From: VFBF01 sp033764865
GTDB lineage: Bacteria > Pseudomonadota > Alphaproteobacteria > Caulobacterales > Aquidulcibacteraceae
NCBI GenBank assembly: GCA_033764865.1
Contig: JANRIM010000134.1
Span: 1 to 27,317, forward strand
Direction of reading: 5' to 3'
DNA: 27,317 nt
The position numbers and the translations under genes were made by a program. Below the pieces are notes generated by a model. The model did not search any database, had not been told where the DNA came from, and saw nothing but the letters and a program-made list of their open reading frames with translations. The number at the start of each line of letters is the position of its first letter. The stretch's first letter is position 1. Positions 1-7,895 of the stretch are shown piece by piece.

Positions 1-141
1 CGCCGCATCGGCGGCCAGCGCGTCGAGCCAGTCCTGCGCGGCGTCGCCGTCGGCGCCGATCAGCAACGCGGACCCGACCTTCAGCACCACACGGCGCGAA
101 GAAGCGAGGGGAGAGGCGCCGGGGAGGGTCAGGGCGCCCAC
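1..141 (-). CDS. proB: glutamate 5-kinase, N-terminal part (runs off the window)
   Basis: Only the first 47 codons are present. After a short Ala/Ser-rich leader the protein reads RRVVLKVGSALLIGADG, the first beta strand and substrate loop of the amino-acid kinase fold of glutamate 5-kinase (usually V-x-K-x-G-S). The enzyme phosphorylates glutamate in the first step of proline synthesis. I chose the GTG start at 141, which overlaps the end of obgE by 13 bases; the purine-rich GAAGAAGAG just upstream, inside obgE, can act as ribosome binding site. No ATG is available between this point and the conserved motif. obgE followed by proB is the standard alphaproteobacterial order, which supports the call although the catalytic domain lies outside the window. 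Confidence 0.85.
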   Translation of the reverse strand, partial: MGALTLPGASPLASSRRVVLKVGSALLIGADGDAAQDWLDALAADAA

Positions 142-1163
142 TCTTCTTCCTCAAGCGCCGCGGCGGCTTCCTCGTCGCCATTGATCTGGGCCAGCAGCGC
201 GAACAGCACGTCGCGCACGCCTGCGCCGCTGACGCCGCTGACGAGCATCACCGGCTTGCCGCACGCACGACGCAGGGACGCGCGGCGCTTCTTCAGCGTG
301 TCGGCGTCCAGCGCGTCGATCTTGTTGAGCGCGACGATCTCGATCTTGTCGGCGATGTCCCCGCCGTAGGCTTCCAGTTCGCCGCGCACGACGCGGTAGG
401 CCTTGGCGGGGCTCTCCTCCGTGCCGTCCACCAGGTGCAGCAGCACCTTGCAGCGCTCCACGTGGCCCAGGAAGCGCGTGCCGAGGCCCGCGCCGTCGGC
501 GGCGCCTTCGATCAGGCCGGGAATGTCGGCCAGCACGAAACGCGCGCTCTCGCCGAGATCGACCACGCCGAGATGCGGATGCAGTGTGGTGAACGGGTAG
601 GCCGCCACCTTCGGCGTCGCCGCGCTCGCCGCGCGCAGGAACGTGGACTTGCCCGCGTTGGGCAGGCCGACGAGCCCCGCGTCGGCGATCAGCTTGAGGC
701 GCAGCCACAGGGTGCGTTCCTCGCCTTCCTGGCCGGGGTTTGCGTGCTTCGGCGCGCGGTTTACCGGGCCCTTGAAGTGCGCGTTGCCGAAGCCGCCGTT
801 GCCGCCCTTCGCAAGGAGGACGCGCTGGCCCACCTCGGTGAGATCGGCGATCACGTGCTCGCGGTCTTCGTCGAGCACCTGGGTGCCCACGGGCACCTTG
901 AGCACCGCGTCCTCGCCTTGCGCGCCCGTGCGGTTGCGGCCCATGCCATGGCCGCCGGTCTTGCCCTTCCAGTGCTGCTGGTAGCGGTAGTCGATCAGCG
1001 TGTTGACGCCCTCGACGGCCTCGATCCACACGTCGCCGCCCTTGGCGCCGTCCCCGCCGTCGGGCCCGCCGTACTCGATGAATTTCTCGCGCCGGAACGA
1101 GACAGCCCCCGCCCCGCCGTTGCCGGAGCGGATGTAGATCTTGGCCTGATCGAGAAACTTCAT
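129..1163 (-). CDS. obgE: GTPase ObgE/CgtA
   Basis: This 344-residue protein is an Obg-family GTPase that works in 50S ribosome assembly and stress control. It starts with the glycine-rich Obg fold (MKFLDQAKIYIRSGNGGAGA at 1-20, with further Gly motifs to about 150). The G domain follows: P-loop GLPNAGKST at 166-174, switch region FTTLHPHLGV at 191-200, DIPG at 213-216 and NKID at 280-283. A short acidic tail ends the protein, without the long C-terminal domain of some Obg proteins. The open frame extends 29 codons upstream, but the conserved family start is the ATG at 1163. That ATG overlaps the DUF4188 stop codon as ATGA, pointing to translational coupling. proB follows, overlapping by 13 bases. 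Confidence 0.97.
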   Translation of the reverse strand: MKFLDQAKIYIRSGNGGAGAVSFRREKFIEYGGPDGGDGAKGGDVWIEAVEGVNTLIDYRYQQHWKGKTGGHGMGRNRTGAQGEDAVLKVPVGTQVLDEDREHVIADLTEVGQRVLLAKGGNGGFGNAHFKGPVNRAPKHANPGQEGEERTLWLRLKLIADAGLVGLPNAGKSTFLRAASAATPKVAAYPFTTLHPHLGVVDLGESARFVLADIPGLIEGAADGAGLGTRFLGHVERCKVLLHLVDGTEESPAKAYRVVRGELEAYGGDIADKIEIVALNKIDALDADTLKKRRASLRRACGKPVMLVSGVSGAGVRDVLFALLAQINGDEEAAAALEEEEWAP

Positions 1164-1642
1164 GATCTGCCCACCTGCGTCAGGCGCTCGCGCGCGGACT
1201 TGCGCCCGCCCGTGGCGGGGGCCATCGCGCCCGCGGCGCCGAGCCCCCACGGCGGCATGTTGTTGTAGACGGTCTCATACCGTCCCGCGGCGATCGCGTA
1301 GGTCTCGTGCCAGATGCCCACGTCGCCGTTGGAGGCGATGGCCTTGTTGAACGCTTTCCAGGCCGGCAAGTGCGCCAGCGTCGCGTCCGTGGCGTAGCGA
1401 TGGAGATGCTCGAAGCTGCGCCAGTACTGGACGACGAAGATGTTCGGGAAACCGAAGAATGTGCGGGCGTGCAGCAGGCCAAGCTCCGGCCGGCGGCCAA
1501 GCTCGATCAGCATGCGCGGCATGGCGGCGGCCACCGGCGCCCATCGCCACACCTTCCAGGGCCTGTTCATGCGCATGCCGATGAGGAAGACGACGAAGTC
1601 GCCGTCCACCGTCGCCGTCATGCGCTCCGCGATCACCGCCAT
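1160..1642 (-). CDS. DUF4188 family protein
   Basis: A 160-residue protein matching my recollection of the DUF4188 family, whose members are sometimes labelled monooxygenases because of a ferredoxin-like alpha/beta barrel. It contains VVFLIGMRMNRPWKVWRWAP (about 17-36), a central FFGFPNIFVVQYWRSFEHLH block (about 62-81) and a late HETYAIAAGRYETVYNNMPP block, rich in aromatic residues as is typical of the family. No cofactor motif is visible and the function is unknown. It lies 3 bases after the GNAT gene, and its TGA overlaps the obgE ATG, so it is part of the rplU operon. This is an uncommon passenger in that otherwise conserved string. Confidence 0.8.
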   Translation of the reverse strand: MAVIAERMTATVDGDFVVFLIGMRMNRPWKVWRWAPVAAAMPRMLIELGRRPELGLLHARTFFGFPNIFVVQYWRSFEHLHRYATDATLAHLPAWKAFNKAIASNGDVGIWHETYAIAAGRYETVYNNMPPWGLGAAGAMAPATGGRKSARERLTQVGRS

Positions 1643-1645
1643 GGC

Positions 1646-2167
1646 CTAGTTCACCGCCCTGTGCCGCATCATGCGCACGTCCGCCTTCTCCTTGCGCGCC
1701 AGCGAAAACCGGGGCGTTACCTCGCCAGTATAGACGAAGCCCGCCTTTTCCAGAACGCGCCCCGAGGCGGGGTTGTCGGTGAAGTGGCCGGCCACCACCG
1801 GGCCGCGCTCCAGCGCGCGCGCCACATCCGTGACGGCGCGCGCGGCTTCAGTGGCCAGGCCCTGGCCCCAGAAGGGCCGGCCAAGCCAGTAGCCGATCTC
1901 CACACCCTCCTCGCCGCGGGCATGCGCGCCGGCGACGCCGATCACGCCTTCCCCTGGCAGGTCGAGGGCGAACACCCGGTCCGTGCCCAGCCGCCGGCGG
2001 GCCTCCATGATCAGCAGGAAGCCTTCTACGGCGATGTCTGGCTGGGGGAACGGCATCATCGTCACCATGCGCGCGACCGCCGGATCGCGGCAGAGTACGC
2101 CCACGCGCGTCGCGTCGGCGCCCGCGGGCGGGCGGAGGATGAGGCGTTCGGTTCTGATCTCGGCCAT
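1646..2167 (-). CDS. GNAT family N-acetyltransferase (RimJ/RimL-like)
   Basis: A 173-residue acetyltransferase of the RimJ/RimL type. It opens with the characteristic IRTERLILRPP beta strand (residues 4-14) and carries the acetyl-CoA binding motif RPFWGQGLATEA at 97-108, followed by N-P-A-S-G-R-V-L-E-K-A-G-F, the typical motif B. Substrate unknown; related proteins acetylate ribosomal proteins or small molecules. The open frame continues upstream to 2281, but the ATG at 2167 is preceded by GGGAGG at good spacing and gives the normal family length. A GNAT gene between rpmA and obgE is common in Alphaproteobacteria. Confidence 0.92.
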   Translation of the reverse strand: MAEIRTERLILRPPAGADATRVGVLCRDPAVARMVTMMPFPQPDIAVEGFLLIMEARRRLGTDRVFALDLPGEGVIGVAGAHARGEEGVEIGYWLGRPFWGQGLATEAARAVTDVARALERGPVVAGHFTDNPASGRVLEKAGFVYTGEVTPRFSLARKEKADVRMMRHRAVN

Positions 2168-2229
2168 GACGGCCTCCCGGCTCAAGCAGCGCGGAAAAGA
2201 TCGCCCCGGCGCAACGCCCCAAAAGGGAC

Positions 2230-2257
2230 GCGGGGGGCCAGCGACCTGGCCCCCCGC
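2230..2257 (-). terminator. strong GC hairpin between rpmA and the GNAT gene
   Basis: A perfect 12-bp inverted repeat (GCGGGGGGCCAG / CTGGCCCCCCGC, loop of 4). On the minus strand it is followed by GTCCCTTTTGGGG, a short run of only four T. It lies in the 157-bp gap after rpmA. It could be a partial intrinsic terminator or a processing/stability hairpin that sets ribosomal protein expression above that of the downstream GNAT-obgE-proB genes. The weak T tract argues against full termination. Confidence 0.6.
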
Positions 2258-2324
2258 GCACTTCATTCGGGACCGGGTCACTCTCCTGGCGGAGCGGACC
2301 CGGCGATGGAAACCACCCGGTCCG

Positions 2325-2594
2325 CTACTCGGCGGCTACCGCCATCGGAACGATGGACACGTAGCAACGGCCAAGACGCTTGGTGCGGAAGGCCACCTGG
2401 CCGTCCACAAGCGCGAAGAGGGTGTGATCCTTGCCGATCCCGACGTTGTCGCCGGGATGGAACTTCGTCCCGCGCTGGCGCACGAGGATGTTGCCGGCCG
2501 CCACGGACTGGCCGCCGAAACGCTTCACGCCGAGGCGCTGGCCCGGGGAGTCCCGTCCGTTGCGCGAGGAGCCGCCCGCTTTCTTGTGTGCCAT
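2325..2594 (-). CDS. rpmA: 50S ribosomal protein L27
   Basis: The 89-residue sequence is a full-length L27, located near the peptidyl transferase centre. It begins MAHKKAGGSSRNGRDSPGQR, the canonical N-terminal arm, without the cleavable N-terminal extension found in Firmicutes. GTKFHPGDNVGIGKDHTLFA is also typical. The C-terminal tail (CYVSIVPMAVAAE) is short. It lies 20 bases downstream of rplU in the classic pair. Confidence 0.98.
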   Translation of the reverse strand: MAHKKAGGSSRNGRDSPGQRLGVKRFGGQSVAAGNILVRQRGTKFHPGDNVGIGKDHTLFALVDGQVAFRTKRLGRCYVSIVPMAVAAE

Positions 2595-2614
2595 CTGAGC
2601 CTACTCCGGTTTCG

Positions 2615-2932
2615 TCAGGCGCCGGGCGTGATGGCGGTGATCCGCACCACGCTTTCCAGCTGCCGGTGTCCAGCTTTCCGGCGATACGTGTTTCGCCGTC
2701 GCTTCTTGAACACCTTCACTTTCTCGCCCTTGCGTTGCTCCACGAGCTCGCCGGACACTTTGGCCCCCGCCACAGTCGGGGCGCCGATGGACACAGAGCC
2801 GCCGTCGGCGACCATGAGGACGTCGCCAAAGGCCACGGCCTGACCGGCCTCGCCCTCGACTTTCTCGACGACGATGACGTCGTCCTTGGCGACACGGTAT
2901 TGCTTGCCGCCGGTTCTGATCACCGCAAACAT
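2615..2932 (-). CDS. rplU: 50S ribosomal protein L21
   Basis: A 105-residue L21. The start MFAVIRTGGKQYRV is the family signature, and KKRRRNTYRRKAGHRQ (about 76-91) is the basic rRNA-binding segment. L21 binds 23S rRNA and is needed for L20 incorporation. It is the first gene of the rplU-rpmA-GNAT-DUF4188-obgE-proB string, with promoter-like boxes about 80-105 bases upstream. Confidence 0.98.
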   Translation of the reverse strand: MFAVIRTGGKQYRVAKDDVIVVEKVEGEAGQAVAFGDVLMVADGGSVSIGAPTVAGAKVSGELVEQRKGEKVKVFKKRRRNTYRRKAGHRQLESVVRITAITPGA

Positions 2933-2951
2933 CGGTGCGTATGCTTTCTAA

Positions 2952-2964
2952 GGGGCGCTGCCCC
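2952..2964 (-). other. small hairpin in the rplU leader
   Basis: GGGGC-(3 nt)-GCCCC lies about 20-30 bases before the rplU ATG, inside the presumed 5' leader. A neighbouring imperfect repeat (GTTG/CAAC) lies at about 2971-2983. It could be an L21 autoregulatory leader element, but no known leader motif is recognised, so this is only a structural observation. Confidence 0.3.
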
Positions 2965-3009
2965 AATAGTGTTGACCGCCAACGCGAGCGCGCGGCGGGG
3001 AAGAGCGGG

Positions 3010-3039
3010 CGTATACAGGCGGGGACCGCCGCCCGTCAA
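3010..3039 (-). promoter_or_regulatory. sigma-70-type promoter for the rplU operon
   Basis: On the minus strand, TTGACG (-35, positions 3039-3034) and TATACG (-10, positions 3015-3010) are separated by 18 bases. Both are close to consensus and sit in very GC-rich surroundings where such boxes are rare. They would give a leader of roughly 70 nt before the rplU ATG, consistent with a strong housekeeping promoter. Confidence 0.65.
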
Positions 3040-3074
3040 TCGGCGGGGCGTCGCCGCGGGCGGAAAATCGCCGG

Positions 3075-3103
3075 AAAAATGCGCGTCTCAGGCGAACCCG
3101 CGC
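3075..3103 (-). terminator. possible intrinsic terminator of the alpha/beta hydrolase gene
   Basis: On the minus strand a 5-bp GCGCG/CGCGC stem with a 13-nt loop spans the stop codon of the hydrolase and is followed directly by ATTTTT. Short stem and long loop, so weak, but it is the only T run near this gene end and it lies just before the rplU promoter. Confidence 0.4.
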
Positions 3104-4242
3104 GCCGCCAGCCAGTCCCCCACGGCGCGGGTGGCCTGGGGCAGCAGGTCACGCCGCTCCACGTAGTAGTGGTCGGCGTCCTTGATGTGGACGAGGGTTT
3201 TGTCCGGGCTGGCCAGCGCGTCGAACAGGCGCTGGGCGTGGCTCGGGGTGCAGGCGAGGTCGGCGGTGTTGTTGACCACCAGCGCGGGGCAGGTGACGCG
3301 GGCGGCGTTGCGCTCGCCGTGGGCGCGGCTCTCGTCGTAGCTCCACTGGGAAAGCCAGGAGCGCAGCGTGGTGAAGCGGCCGAGGCCCACCGGGCCGTCG
3401 TTGGCGATCCTGGGGTCGCCCAGATAGCAGGTGTGGGGGCGGCGGTCGGAGGGGTCCTGCGCCGGGTCTGTCCAGCGGACGTCGCACATGGTGCCCTGGA
3501 CGACGAAGCAGCGGTCCGCGTCGGGCGTTCCGGCGGCGCGCAGCGCGGCGAGTTCCGCCTTCGCCCAGGCCGTGATGCAGCGGTTGCGGGCGATCTGGGC
3601 GGCCCGGAAGCGGGCGACGAAGTCCGGCGCGTACGGCGGCTGATGCGGGCAGGCGGGGTGGTAAATGTCGAGCTCCGGGTCGCGGTCGAAGGGGCGGGCC
3701 TCGTCGGTGATCGAAGGATCCAGCCACTCCGTCATGGTGGCGGAACGGCTCACGTGCGCGGCCAGCAGGAGCACGGCGTCGGCAGGCGCAAGGCCAGCGC
3801 CCGCCACGTCCACGGCGTCGCCCGCCGGCGTCTGCGTGATCGTGGGGGCTACCGCCTGGTCCTGGTAAAACAGCGCCAGCGACCCCCCGCCGGACCAGCC
3901 GCCCAGCACCACCTTTTCGTACCCGAAGCGCGCCTTCAGGTCCGCGATGCAGGCGCCAAGGTCCAGAAGGCACTTCTCGAGGATGAGCGCCGTGTCGTTC
4001 CCGCGGTAGCGGGGGTTGCAGTAGATGACGTGGCAGCCGGCGTGCGCCAGCGCGGTGACCAGCGGCAGGAAGGCCCCGCCGCCGATGGGGTGGCTGAACA
4101 CGATGGCGGTGGAGGACGTCCCTGTCTCGGGGCGGATCCGCATGCACTCCACGAACACCTGACCCGAGGGCCCGCCGTAGACTTCCTTCAGCCGGCTCGC
4201 ATCCGCGTGAACGAAGCCGTAGGGCTCGCGCACCACCGTCAT
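3088..4242 (-). CDS. alpha/beta hydrolase fold protein
   Basis: A 384-residue alpha/beta hydrolase, longer than the 250-300 residues of simple members. Visible elements are an oxyanion-hole-like FSHPIGGG (49-56), the nucleophile elbow GGWSGGG with Ser117, a probable acid Asp328 in NNTADLACTPSHAQ, and His358 in DADHYY, a full catalytic triad. The insert between strand 6 and the acid (about 150-300) probably forms a lid. The upstream frame adds 18 codons, but the ATG at 4242 has a good AAGGGGAGG ribosome binding site. It is transcribed divergently from the VOC gene at 4361, suggesting common control over one substrate. The substrate is not evident; a ring-cleavage-product or ester hydrolase is possible. 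Confidence 0.85.
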   Translation of the reverse strand: MTVVREPYGFVHADASRLKEVYGGPSGQVFVECMRIRPETGTSSTAIVFSHPIGGGAFLPLVTALAHAGCHVIYCNPRYRGNDTALILEKCLLDLGACIADLKARFGYEKVVLGGWSGGGSLALFYQDQAVAPTITQTPAGDAVDVAGAGLAPADAVLLLAAHVSRSATMTEWLDPSITDEARPFDRDPELDIYHPACPHQPPYAPDFVARFRAAQIARNRCITAWAKAELAALRAAGTPDADRCFVVQGTMCDVRWTDPAQDPSDRRPHTCYLGDPRIANDGPVGLGRFTTLRSWLSQWSYDESRAHGERNAARVTCPALVVNNTADLACTPSHAQRLFDALASPDKTLVHIKDADHYYVERRDLLPQATRAVGDWLAARGFA

Positions 4243-4360
4243 CCTGGCCTCCCCTTGCGGAAACTGTCCGGGCGTTCCGCTGCTTGACGGGGTCATCCCG
4301 GAAATGGCGCTATGAAGTCAAATCGCGCGCGGACGCGGCGACGACGCGGGAGGAGCGGCC
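4243..4360. promoter_or_regulatory. divergent promoter region, hydrolase / VOC gene
   Basis: This 118-bp gap separates two divergent starts and must hold promoters for both. A TTGACG at 4283-4288 (plus strand) could be a -35 box for the VOC gene, but the best -10-like sequence (TATGAA at 4310) is 21 bases away, which is too far. No clear operator was seen. Confidence 0.4.
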
Positions 4361-5047
4361 ATGACCCAGCAGCCTGACGGCATCCACCACCTCGCCTTCA
4401 TGGCGGCCGACATCAAGAAGCATATCGCGTTCTTCTCCGACGTCATGGGATGCCCGCTGGTGGCGCTGTTCGACATGCACGGCGTGCCGGGCGGGATGCA
4501 TGCGTTCCTGCGCCTGAACGATCACAGCTATTTCTCCATCGTGCAGCTGCCGGGCGTGGATGCGATCCCGATCCAGCTGGGCGTCACCCACGCGGGGCGC
4601 GGGGAAGCGCCGTGCGCGCCGGGGTCCCTGCAGCACCTGGCGTTCGGCGTCTCCAGCGAGGCGGCGCTGCTGGGCATGCGCGACCGCATCCGCAGCCGGG
4701 GCGTCACCTGCATCGGCCCCATCGACCACGGCTTCTGCAAGTCGATCTACTTCGCCGGGCCGGACCAGATGACGCTGGAGGTCGCCCTGCACCAGGGCGA
4801 AGGGATCGACGCCGATCGCTGGATCGATCCCGCCGTATGCGCGCGCGCCGGCATCTCGCCGGACGAGGTCGCCGCCTTCCGCGCCCCCGCGCCGTTCGCC
4901 GGCGCAAGCCCCGTCCCACAGCCCGCCTTCGATCCCGATCAGCCCCACATGGCCTACCCCCGGGAGGTCTACCTGAAGATGCTGGCCGTTCCCGACGAGG
5001 TGCTGACCAAGGCCGCCTCATACAACCAGCCGCCCGTGGCGGCCTGA
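4361..5047 (+). CDS. VOC superfamily metalloenzyme (glyoxalase/extradiol dioxygenase fold)
   Basis: A 228-residue VOC-fold protein. The first module begins IHHLAFMAADIKKHIAFFSD (8-27) and the second GSLQHLAFGV (88-97), both with the same HLAF strand; MTLEVAL (137-143) supplies the third ligand. His10, His92 and Glu140 would form the 2-His-1-carboxylate metal site, as in glyoxalase I and extradiol dioxygenases. One paired module set ends near residue 145, and a further ~80 residues, rich in Pro and Ala, are not part of the core. The start is the ATG at 4361 after GGAGGAG. The reaction is unknown; dioxygenase, lyase or isomerase activities all occur in this fold. The divergent hydrolase is a plausible partner. 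Confidence 0.82.
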   Translation: MTQQPDGIHHLAFMAADIKKHIAFFSDVMGCPLVALFDMHGVPGGMHAFLRLNDHSYFSIVQLPGVDAIPIQLGVTHAGRGEAPCAPGSLQHLAFGVSSEAALLGMRDRIRSRGVTCIGPIDHGFCKSIYFAGPDQMTLEVALHQGEGIDADRWIDPAVCARAGISPDEVAAFRAPAPFAGASPVPQPAFDPDQPHMAYPREVYLKMLAVPDEVLTKAASYNQPPVAA

Positions 5048-5152
5048 CATTCTGGCGACATTAGGGCGGCGAAGGGCCTTGGGGGCTTTCTCGCCAAGAC
5101 GTTCCGGGTTATCGTTTATTAACCATGCCGGGCGGGGCTGGAGGGGTTTTTG

Positions 5153-7249
5153 ATGCGTCGAACTGATCGCCAAGCGCGAAACGCTTGGTCCACACTCATT
5201 GTGGTGCTGTCGATCGCGGGCGCTGTGTCGGCCTGCGCCTCTCCCGGCCTGTCGCGGGAACCCGCCCAATCCGCCCAGCGCTGCTACCGGGACGATTTCG
5301 GCGGGCGCCGGGCCAGCCTGGAATCCCTCAGCGGGGGGGAACTGTCGGAGATCGCGCTCAGCTGCCGCACGCTCGCGGGCGACGCCTCCCGGCCCCGTCG
5401 CGAGACGCTCTACGCCAACTTCTACGCCGGCAAGGCGTGGCGCCTGTCGGGCCAGGCCGAGAGCCGCCCGATGGCGGACCCGGTGTGGGCCAACGCCGAA
5501 ACCGCCCTCCGCGACGTGGTGGACTTCAACGGACCGCCGCCCGGCGCGCGCAGCAGCGCCGCCGACCTGCGGTTCGCGCTCACGCGGATCGAGGCGGAGC
5601 TGGAGCTGGCGCAGGTCCTGCGCACCCAGAACCGCAAGGACGACGCCGTGCGCCGCGCGCGCAAGGCCATCGCCGACTATGAGGCCTACATCGCCAATTC
5701 CGCGATCACCACGCTGAAGGAAGAGGCCAACGCCGGGCGCGTAAACGCCAGCATCGCGCTGGCCGAAATCCACCGGATGACCCCCGCGGACAACCTGGCC
5801 GCGCTGGTGGCGCTGCAGGTGTTCATCGATCGCAATCTCGACCGGCACCCCCGCGCCGCCGACGCCCGCGCCGACATCATCGCCACGGCGAACACGCTGG
5901 GCGCGGCGCAGCTCACGGAATCGACTCCGGAAGCGCTGCGCAACGCCACCAACTACTTCACACTCGCGCTCGATGCGGCGCTGGCCGCCAAGCGCGTCAA
6001 CCCCGCGCTCGACATCTCCGAGACCTACATCAACCTCGGGCGCGTCAACATGGCGGCGGCCGGGCGGATCGGGCCCGAAGTTGCGGGCGGGTGTGACCCC
6101 GTGACGGGCGACACCACGTCCATCCGCCAGGCGCTGGAGCTGTTCAACAACGCGCCCGCATCGCCGCTGGCGATCCAGTATCGCGGCTGCGCGCAGATGG
6201 CGTTGGGCGATCTCACCGCCGCAGTGCAGAGCTTCCGTCAGGCCGCGGCCGCCAACGGCAACACCGCCGTCACGCAGCTGGCGCTGGCCCGCGGCCTCTA
6301 CCGCGCCGCCACGATCGGCGTGGGCAACACCGCCGCCAACTGGCAGGACGCCCGCGCGGCCTATCGCTCGGCGCTCCAGATCATGGCCGACCCCGCGCGC
6401 AACGTGGATCCCGAGGCCCGCGCCCGCGTCCACGTGGAGCTGGCGGAAGTCGACCTCGAGTACGTTTTCCGCACCAACTTCACCACGCCGTCGAAAGCCA
6501 GCGTCATCGACGAGGCGTTCGCAAGCCTGCAGCGCGCCACACAGCTGGCGCCCAATCGCGGCGACGCCTTCCTGCGGCTCGGCCTGATGCAGCTCGGGGA
6601 GGGCGTGTTCGCGCCCAAGCGCGATCTGGAAGGCCCCAACGGCGCGCGCGCCAACATCGCCCGCGCCCTCAAGCTGGCGAGCGGCGCGGACCAGCGCGCG
6701 CTGCGGGCGGAATCGTACTTCCTGCTCAGCCGCCTGGAGGTGCAGAAACTGCGCACCGGCGGCCGCGCCGACGAGCGCGCCGCGATCTCCAACGGCGATC
6801 AGGCCGCCGAACTGGGCGACGAGGTGCGCGGGCCGATCTACTACGCGCAGGCCTGCGAGGCGCGCCTGCTGTTCAACCGGGTCGCCGGGGACGGGTCGCG
6901 CTTCTGTCGCGCCGACGAAGCGCGCGACCAGGCCAACTTCCCGGCGGCGCTCCTGCGGGAGGGCCTCTACTTCCTCAGCCGTGGCTCCAACGCCCGCGCA
7001 CGGCCGGAGCAGGCCGCTGCCTGGGATGCGGCGTACTCTGCCTTCGATCGCGGCGCCGCGGGCATCCCTGACTTCGGTCGCGACCCCGTCAGCGCCGAAT
7101 TGCGGGCCAAGCTGCTGGCGGGCAAGGGCCTCGCCATGCGATGCAGCGGGCTGACGAAGGTCGGCGCGGACATCATCAACAGCATCCCGTCCGACCTGCG
7201 GGAGACGGCGCGCATCTATTTCGACACCTACGGCCTGCCGAGGTGCACG
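5153..7249 (+). CDS. TPR-like repeat lipoprotein
   Basis: A 699-residue exported protein of unknown function. The N-terminus is a lipoprotein signal: positive MRRTDRQAR, hydrophobic STLIVVLSIAGAVSAC, lipobox VSAC with Cys28 (an A-S pair follows, so outer-membrane retention is likely). The rest is almost wholly alpha-helical and Ala/Arg-rich, with repeated helical hairpins resembling tetratricopeptide repeats (for example around 135-175, 245-300, 315-420, 430-500). It would be a periplasmic scaffold. A TTG lies directly before the ATG; I use the ATG at 5153, with GGAGG 8 bases ahead. Conserved Cys residues near 43, 65, 316 and 334 could form disulfides. The small membrane protein downstream is probably cotranscribed. 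The TGA stop occupies 7250-7252. Confidence 0.75.
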
Positions 7250-7257
7250 TGATATCA

Positions 7258-7273
7258 GCGGCCTGCGGGCCGC
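7258..7273 (+). other. intercistronic hairpin
   Basis: A perfect GCGGCC-(4 nt)-GGCCGC inverted repeat lies between the repeat lipoprotein and the following small membrane protein. There is no T tract, so it is more likely an mRNA stability element, or a chance GC palindrome, than a terminator. Confidence 0.3.
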
Positions 7274-7299
7274 ACCCCTATCGTGGAGGCGAGTGAGCT

Positions 7300-7791
7300 A
7301 TGTCTGGAAAGAACGACACCTTTTCGGGTTGGAATGGCGACGAAAAGGGCTCGCCGATGGTGATCATGTCGCCCGAGGCGGCCAGCGGGGGCGGCGGCGG
7401 CGGCGGTCGCATCACGATCGTCCTCTTGGGGATCACCCTGCTCTTCGCGCTGGCGCTTGCGGGCTACAGCATGTTCCGCCTCGACCAGACCTCCCGCGAG
7501 CAGAAGGCCGCTATCGCCGAGCTGACGAAAAAGCACACCGGCGAGATCAAGAGCCTCGAGGAAAAGCTCAGCCGCGCCAAGGCGTCCGTCGCCGAGGATC
7601 GTGAGTACGCCACGGCGCTGGAGACCGACAACCTGCTGCTGAAGACGAAGGGCCGCGCGGCCTCGCCGTTCCCGCCCACGCCGCCGGAGCGCCAGAAGTA
7701 CATCGACGAACTCCAGCTTGAGAACGCCCAGCGGCGCACGCCGGGCCGCGTCGTGCGCGAGACGCCCAAGCGCAACGTTTGGCCGGACTGA
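7300..7791 (+). CDS. single-pass membrane protein with periplasmic coiled coil
   Basis: A 163-residue protein of unknown function. A polar N-terminus (1-29) leads to a run of seven glycines (30-36), one transmembrane helix at about 38-59 (ITIVLLGITLLFALALAGYSMF), then a charged heptad-like helix at about 62-115 (REQKAAIAELTKKHTGEIKS and following) that should form a coiled coil. A Pro-rich segment PFPPTPPERQKY follows. With an N-in orientation the coiled coil would be periplasmic. GGAGG lies 10 bases before the ATG. It follows the repeat lipoprotein by 47 bases, so the two may act together in the envelope. Confidence 0.75.
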   Translation: MSGKNDTFSGWNGDEKGSPMVIMSPEAASGGGGGGGRITIVLLGITLLFALALAGYSMFRLDQTSREQKAAIAELTKKHTGEIKSLEEKLSRAKASVAEDREYATALETDNLLLKTKGRAASPFPPTPPERQKYIDELQLENAQRRTPGRVVRETPKRNVWPD

Positions 7792-7806
7792 TGGATTGCG
7801 GTATGA

Positions 7807-7833
7807 GGGGGCGGGTTCATCGCGCCCGCCTCC
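7807..7833 (+). terminator. GC-rich stem-loop after the coiled-coil gene
   Basis: GGGGGCGGG at 7807-7815 pairs with CCCGCCTCC at 7825-7833 with one G-T wobble, around a 9-nt loop, 15 bases after the stop codon. No T run follows, so termination here would have to be Rho-assisted; the position fits an operon end. Confidence 0.4.
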
Positions 7834-7895
7834 CGTACTGCATCCGCTTGGGCGGGGTCGCCGTGGGCCGGGTTCTCGCGTGACGGTGTAACGAC

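Noticed and set aside
1307..3166. Long plus-strand frame crossing several genes of the rplU operon
   Set aside because: It runs opposite rplU, rpmA, the GNAT gene and the DUF4188 gene, all well supported; a low-complexity Arg-rich product.
7388..7408. GGC triplet repeat as a phase-variable tract
   Set aside because: It encodes a Gly7 linker before a membrane helix. Triplet changes would keep the frame, and such linkers are common.
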